In this document: positions 1 to 6,000 of the stretch, piece after piece
Numbering within the stretch: position 1 is the stretch's first letter
Layout of the letters: every line of letters begins with the position of its first letter
Assembly: GCA_040261275.1 (NCBI GenBank)
Contig: JBDQOI010000071.1
Location: forward strand, 1-7,441
DNA from: UBA8752 sp040261275
GTDB lineage: Bacteria; Bacteroidota; Bacteroidia; Flavobacteriales_D; Sanyastnellaceae
Direction of reading: 5' to 3'
DNA length: 7,441 nucleotides
Program-made: the position numbers and the translations under genes
The notes under the pieces: generated by a model
What the model was told of the DNA's origin: nothing
Database searches by the model: none
Seen by the model: the letters and a program-made list of their open reading frames with translations, nothing else

Positions 1-48
1 GATCTGACACCGGTCAACGACCCGGTGTCACTGAGCTTGGTCCACAAC
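1..48 (+). other. C-terminal edge of a cadherin-like (VCBS/tandem-95 type) repeat, cut by window start
   Basis: Residues 1-16 contain TPVNDPVSLSLV. The V-N-D-x-P/V signature is the usual last strand and linker of cadherin-like tandem repeats in bacterial adhesins, where its Asp and Asn help bind calcium between neighbouring domains. The rest of this repeat lies upstream, so at least one more such domain precedes the window. Confidence 0.6.
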
Positions 49-3000
49 GGAGCCGAAGATTCTCCGCTTTCCACCGTACTGTCGGGCATCACGCCTGCTG
101 CTTTCGGGATGTGGAACACGTCCTTGACGATAAATGAGGACACCCCGCTGTCGTTTACGGTCAACGCCTATGATGAGGCCGATGGCATTGTGACCGCTGC
201 CCTGTCTGCTCCTGTTGGGCCCCATACCGTCAGCACCATTCCCGGAGGATGGGACGCCTCATTCGAACTCAATGCTGACTTGGGCGTTGCGCAGCAATAC
301 GTACCCGCCCAAGATTTCCCCTCACATGCACAAGTCATGACCGGATGGGACCGGGACTCACTTCGGTTCACCCTGACCGACGGAGATGGACATGCCGTGC
401 AAATTCGACTCAACCTGACCGTTGTGCCTGTCAATGATGGCGATGCCATTATTACCGGAGAGCAAACCGTCTCGTGGTATGAGGACGCGGTCATCCGCCG
501 CACCGTGCTGGTCGAGGACCTCGATGGACTCACCACAAAGAATGTCAGCGTGTCCAATGGTGCCCATGGTACAGCTGTCCTCGTGGACACCACCCTGGTC
601 GACTGGCAGACGCTCAGCCTGACCTACGATTACAGCCCCAACGCCGACTACCACGGAGCAGATGAGATTTCGTTGATGATCGTCGACGATCAGAATTTCG
701 AATCGCCCCATTACGCCATTGGATTGAACATCGCGTCGCTCAACGACCCCATGGTGATGTCCAGCACCCTCTCCGACAAGTGCACCGTGAATCCCAATGC
801 CGAAGCCAATGATTGTACTGAAGACGCAGACAACGATGGGGTTTGCGACGAAGAGGACGACTGCATTGACGTGAATTGCGATGGCCTGTGCGACATCGAC
901 ATTGCAGCGGGACTCTGGGCTGTTCCGGAGGACGACACCCTGAAAGTGGATGTCACCTTCCAAGCCATGCCCGCATTGGAGGCCGCCTCCCACACCTTGG
1001 CTTTGTCGGATTGCAGCGCACCGGAGGTGCCCGCGGGATGGAGCCTCTTGGCCGAGACGGACAGTGCCCTGTACCTCATCTCCGACGACATCTACCCCAG
1101 CTGGTTCGCGGCGCGACAAGCCACTGAACAAACCGTTGGAGGCAAGCTCATGACCATTGCCAATGAGGCCGAGCTCGCATTGATCCCAGGATCGGAGAGC
1201 GGCTGGTTTGGCGACTACCACTTGCGGACCGACGAGGGGTGGACCAATGTTTCGGGATCACCTTCTTGGAATTCAGGAGTTTGTGAGGATGGAGAAGATT
1301 GCTTCGGCTGGATCGATGCAGGCGTTCCCCAATCTGCTTCGACCCACACCAACCTCATCGATGGCAAACAAGCCATCATGGAATTGCCTTTCGGCATTTG
1401 TCCCGACCACGGCCGATTGCAAGCCGGCGCAGAGGCTGGCAGCTGGCGCTATGTGCCCGATTGGAATTACTTCGGCACGGACCACTTCAGCCTCGCTTTT
1501 GTGGATGCCGAGGGCTACACGGAATTCCGCCACTTCAGCACGGAAATCCTCAACACGGACGACGAGCCCATGCTGGGTGGCAACACCATCCTCGTGAACG
1601 ACGAAGACCACTACTCCCGAGGAAAGGTGTACATCTTGGATTTTGACGGCTTGCCAGAAGCTGCCTTCCTGGAGGCCAGCGAGGTCGAATCCATGGAGCG
1701 CATCAACGAGGCGGTTTTCCGCGACACGACCGGGGCCACCACAGCACCCGACTTTGACAACATCGTATGGACTTCGAAAGGAAAAATTGAACACCTGACC
1801 AACCTGGACTCCGAAGTGGACCCCGGCGGCGACCGCGGATTCTTCTACACCGATGGCCTGACCTTCTGGTCGCCCTTGGACGGACTCCTGACGGATACGG
1901 TGTCCAATGCAGATGTCGCCTCCCATCCCCCAGGCGCTTCGGACTGGTCGAGCAACCGATTTGGAGAAGCCGGCAAGGCTTTGCGCTCAGAAGGTGCGCC
2001 CTTCACCCTCTCGATCCCCGGGGATCAACTCGGATCCCCTGACGCACCCCGTTCACTGTCTCTGTCTCTGTGGTTCACCCTCGAATCTGCCCTCAACACA
2101 GACAGCGTGCTCCTCTCCAATGTGACCGATGGCATGGCCGTGGAAGGACAATTGGAAGTCTCGGCATCTGGCAACGAACTGATGCTCAATGCAGCAGGCG
2201 AATCACACACCATCAAGGCCTACAATCACAGTTGGAACCACCTGGTCCTGACTTTTGAGGCCTTTGACAGCACCTTGGTGGCCTACATCAACGGAGAAAT
2301 GGCGGTCAATGCCTTCAGAACAACACCCCTCCAGCTGCCCAACACAACATTGACCATTGCCGGGCGTCCGGACAACAGCTACTTGTGGAGCGGCGTCATC
2401 GACGACATCGCCATTTGGAACCGGGCGTTGACCTTTGGAGAAGCAGCCTCACTGCACAAGCAAGAAGCGGCTCAATTCGAGCACACCCCCGACGTCGACC
2501 AAGAAAACGCCTCCTTGATCTCCATGATCAGCAATGGTGATGCGGAGGCGGTAGCAGGCCGTTTCAGCGCGGAGATGCAAAAAAGGGACCGCAACTACAT
2601 CAACATCACCCACTCCTCAGTGTTGGACTATGGGTGTGCGGACGAAAACGCACTCAACTTTGATTTCAAGGCCTTGGCAGATACGACCGGCAATGCTGGG
2701 CATGTCGCAGCCATGAATGCCATGTACTGTGAATACCCGGACATCTCAGGACGCTCTTGGACACCCAATGACGACCCGGACAGACTGACCGAAACCATCC
2801 GGGTTTCAGGCGATTCTGATGCAGATGGCGTCTTGGACACCGAAGAAATCTCGGGTTGCGATGACCCCACCGCTTGCAACTACAACCCAGAGGCCACGGA
2901 CTCCTATGCGAATTATTCCTTCTTGGATTACCTCCATGTAGGCGCTACCGATTCGACCCGATTCTACATCAGCCGAACGCCCGTCTCTTGGGATCAAGCC

Positions 3001-6000
3001 TTGGAAGACGCCGCAGCCGTCGGAGGACACATCGGCACCGTTCAAAGCGTGGAAGAGGCATTGCTGCTCGCCGACCGGACCAGCTTCAGCAATGAAATTG
3101 CATTGGCTCCAGCGGATACACTTCATCTGACCGGGCACAAGTTCATCCTCATGGGTGAGGCCGAAGGCAGCCGTTATTACCGTTCGGAAACCGACACCCT
3201 TTCACTGCACGACTGGATGAACACACCCGATGTGCGTTGGTCTCAACTCAGAGAGAACCTGCTGGTCATTGAGAGCGAAGCAGAAAATGCTGCCCTGACC
3301 AACATGCTGTTCGAGGCCCAGATCCCCTATGCATGGTTGGCTCTTACCGACGATGACATGCTGGGCGTAGGCGAAGGCAACTGGACCAACCTCCGTGATT
3401 CAAGCGGCCTCGGTTTTGAGAATTGGGCGATCCCACCCGTTGACACAGACCCGAACTTCTTGCGCAACCAAGACATCCAAGACCAGCAATACGATTATGC
3501 CCAATTGTGGAGCATCGGCACCGTGCCTGGCCAAGGTTATTTGGGCACCCACTCTACCGGGGTCAACCACGATATCGCAGCAGGCCAATGGGGCTTCACC
3601 TTCCGCGACGGGATTCAGGCATTCTATGACAGCGAAGGCGAGGTCACATTTGAAGCCCGAAACGCCCCGCTCATTTTGGAGTTGCAAGGCGGATGGTGCA
3701 CGCCGACGTTTAATTTTGCCGTGGCCGATTCCAATGGACATGCGCTGAATTCCAATGCCTGTCCAAACCAAGACACTCCCCGCGTCACGCTGTTGGAGAT
3801 CCCGAGGAACACGACAACTGACTGCCGCTTCCCCGAAGCAGAATGCGAACACTGCCTCACGGAGCGCAACAACTTTGACAAACTCCCCGTCACCTATGTA
3901 GGCCGCACCGACAGCAGCAAGTACTACATCTCGACCTCCGCAGTAAGCATGGAAGACCTGCTTTCCGGTCTTGACTACGACTTCGGCCAATTGTCAGAGC
4001 ACATGGTGCGCATCGGCGGCCAGCAGGAAAACGATGAAATCGTCGCCCTGTTCGAGACCAGCGGTCTCAGTGGAGTGGAGCACCTTTGGTTGGGCGTTAC
4101 AGACAGCACGGCAGAAGGAGACTGGCGCCACCTCCGGGACGACACCCCGGCCCCATATTTCAATTGGGACCAGGACGAAAACTTTGATGGCCGCAACGAC
4201 GACTTCATTCAAGGCCACCGCTACGGGCGCTACGATTACGCCCAAATGTGGTTGAACGGCGGCGACCGCCGGTGGCATGATGCCTCGGGCACCGAAATCA
4301 TCCCCGACAACCAACCTGAGCCGGGCGCTTGGGTAGCAGTACCGAGCTATGGGGTCATCCAAAGCGGTGCATTCCCCGCCTATGTTCTGTTTGAATTCCC
4401 CCATGCAGAATTTGAAGTGCTCGGTGGATACGACAACAACGAAAACGAAGTCTGCGACCACGCGGAGAACTTCGAGTGCCTCGATGTCTTCAGCGACGTC
4501 TCCATCGCTCCGGCTGATGGTGAAATCGCCATGATGTTCAACGGTCACGACACTTTTGATCAGGACAGGATCTACCTCATGGGTTGGGGCACCTACACCC
4601 TCTTCGATGTTCCCGCAGAGACCCCCATCACACTCATCGCAGAGCACCCAGAATACATTACCGTAACGGGTGACTCCAGCACCGCCATTGTCGGGAACGT
4701 GCCTTCAGGCATCAACGGCAGCAGCGCAGCACCCGCCCACTTCTTTTCCGGTGACGTGGAAATCACCGTCTCAGGAGAATTCGGCAGTGCCAGCTTCTAC
4801 AGCGCTACGGAAGGCCTGCTCCGCACGCACAGAAAGGTGCAATCCCACCGCCCCAGCACAGAAAATGTGTGCGCGGGAATCTGCCTTGCAGACAACAACT
4901 TCAACAACATCTGTGACGAATATGAAGGCTGCATGGAGCCGACGGCCTGCAACTACAAGCCTACCGCCACCTATGACGACGGCTCCTGTGTGGACGCCTG
5001 GAATTGTACGGGTTGTCAGGACGAATCCGCCTGCAACTACAGCATCAATGCCACCAAAGCAGGAAATGCCGAAACCGTGTATGTCACAGGATATGACGCG
5101 GGATACTTGCCCTACACGCCACCTGGATTGGGCTCATTGCCCTTCCCCATCCCTGCCTTCTGCGTATTCTTAGATCCACAGGATGCCTGTGAATACTGCA
5201 GCGGCGATGTCGATGGAACCGGCGTGGTCCTCGGTGGCGACACCCTCATCAACGGCGCGGTCTGGTGCCTCGAAGAAATTGGCTGCGCAGACCCCACGGC
5301 CTGTGATTTCAATGACGCGGCCGACCCCACCAACCCTTTGGCTGCGAGCGGTTGCACCCTTTACCCGGCCTCGGGAACGTGTGAATATTGCTCTGGCGCC
5401 CAAGACGGATCTGGATTTATTTTCTCCGGAGACGAAGACGGAGACGAGGTCTGCGATGTCGTTGACGCCAACCGCCGCATTCCCTTGACCATGATGGCCT
5501 ATACGGGGACTGCCACCGATGGACGCATTGAAGTGGAAGGACCTTATGCAGACCTCTCATGGGACTTTACAGTACCCGGGCAGCACAAGCGAGAGCTGGT
5601 GGTCTACGAAAACTTCACATCGATCCAATTCGGTCAAGCCTTTGACCTCGCTGTCACAGACGCAGGACATTTCGCTTCGCAATTCAGCACACCGACGGCG
5701 GAGAACATGCCGCCCGGCATTGTTGCCGAAAACAAGCCTGTTTATGCTCCACGTCCGGTATTCGTGCTCGAATCCAAGGAAGGCATCGCACTGGTGGCCG
5801 ACCCTGTGGGAACAGAGGAAACACAGTGGCTGGGCAAAGCCGGCCAGGATACGCGGACGGTCGAAATCAACATCGACAACGTAGACATGCTCGGACAATT
5901 CCAACGCTTCGACGGCACGGATTTTGTCAATGTTGACTTTGACAAGGACAACCTCACGGAGTCATCAGACCACACCGACAGGTTCTTGGCCATCGCCACA

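Noticed and set aside
5..30. Perfect 9-bp inverted repeat (tgacaccgg / ccggtgtca) with an 8-base loop, which looks like a hairpin or terminator
   Set aside because: It lies inside the open frame, encodes the conserved TPVNDPV motif and has no T-run after it. It is probably a chance product of codon choice.
358..1221. A 287-codon open frame on the minus strand, with similar long minus frames at 1273-1926, 3400-3990 and 3994-4647
   Set aside because: They lie wholly opposite well-matched domains of the + frame (cadherin-like, CTLD and LamG). Their translations show no family features, only runs typical of the reverse complement of Asp- and Thr-rich coding sequence.
2056..2070. Short tandem repeat of tctctg-type units that could be a phase-variation tract
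   Set aside because: It has only about 2.5 six-base units and encodes the L-S-L-S-L strand of the LamG domain. Unit changes would stay in frame, so it is not a switch.
4257..4271. Short GC hairpin (cggcgg / ccgccg with a 3-base loop)
   Set aside because: It is a six-base stem inside CTLD C coding sequence with no T-run. Such stems are expected by chance in GC-rich coding DNA.
3139..4401. CTLDs considered as variable domains of a diversity-generating retroelement
   Set aside because: No reverse transcriptase, template repeat or adenine-rich variable end is visible, and the domains are internal to the protein and not at its C-terminus.
4670..5173. A 167-codon + strand open frame in frame 2, and others such as 1208-1597, 5519-5884 and 6635-7030
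   Set aside because: They overlap the frame-1 Cys-rich repeats or CTLDs. Their translations are compositionally odd (Thr, Pro and Ser rich) with no recognisable domain, whereas frame 1 gives continuous known motifs.
2632..5391. ACNY-type repeats considered as a DNA repeat array or CRISPR
   Set aside because: The similarity is at protein level only. The copies are diverged at DNA level, irregularly spaced and part of one open frame.
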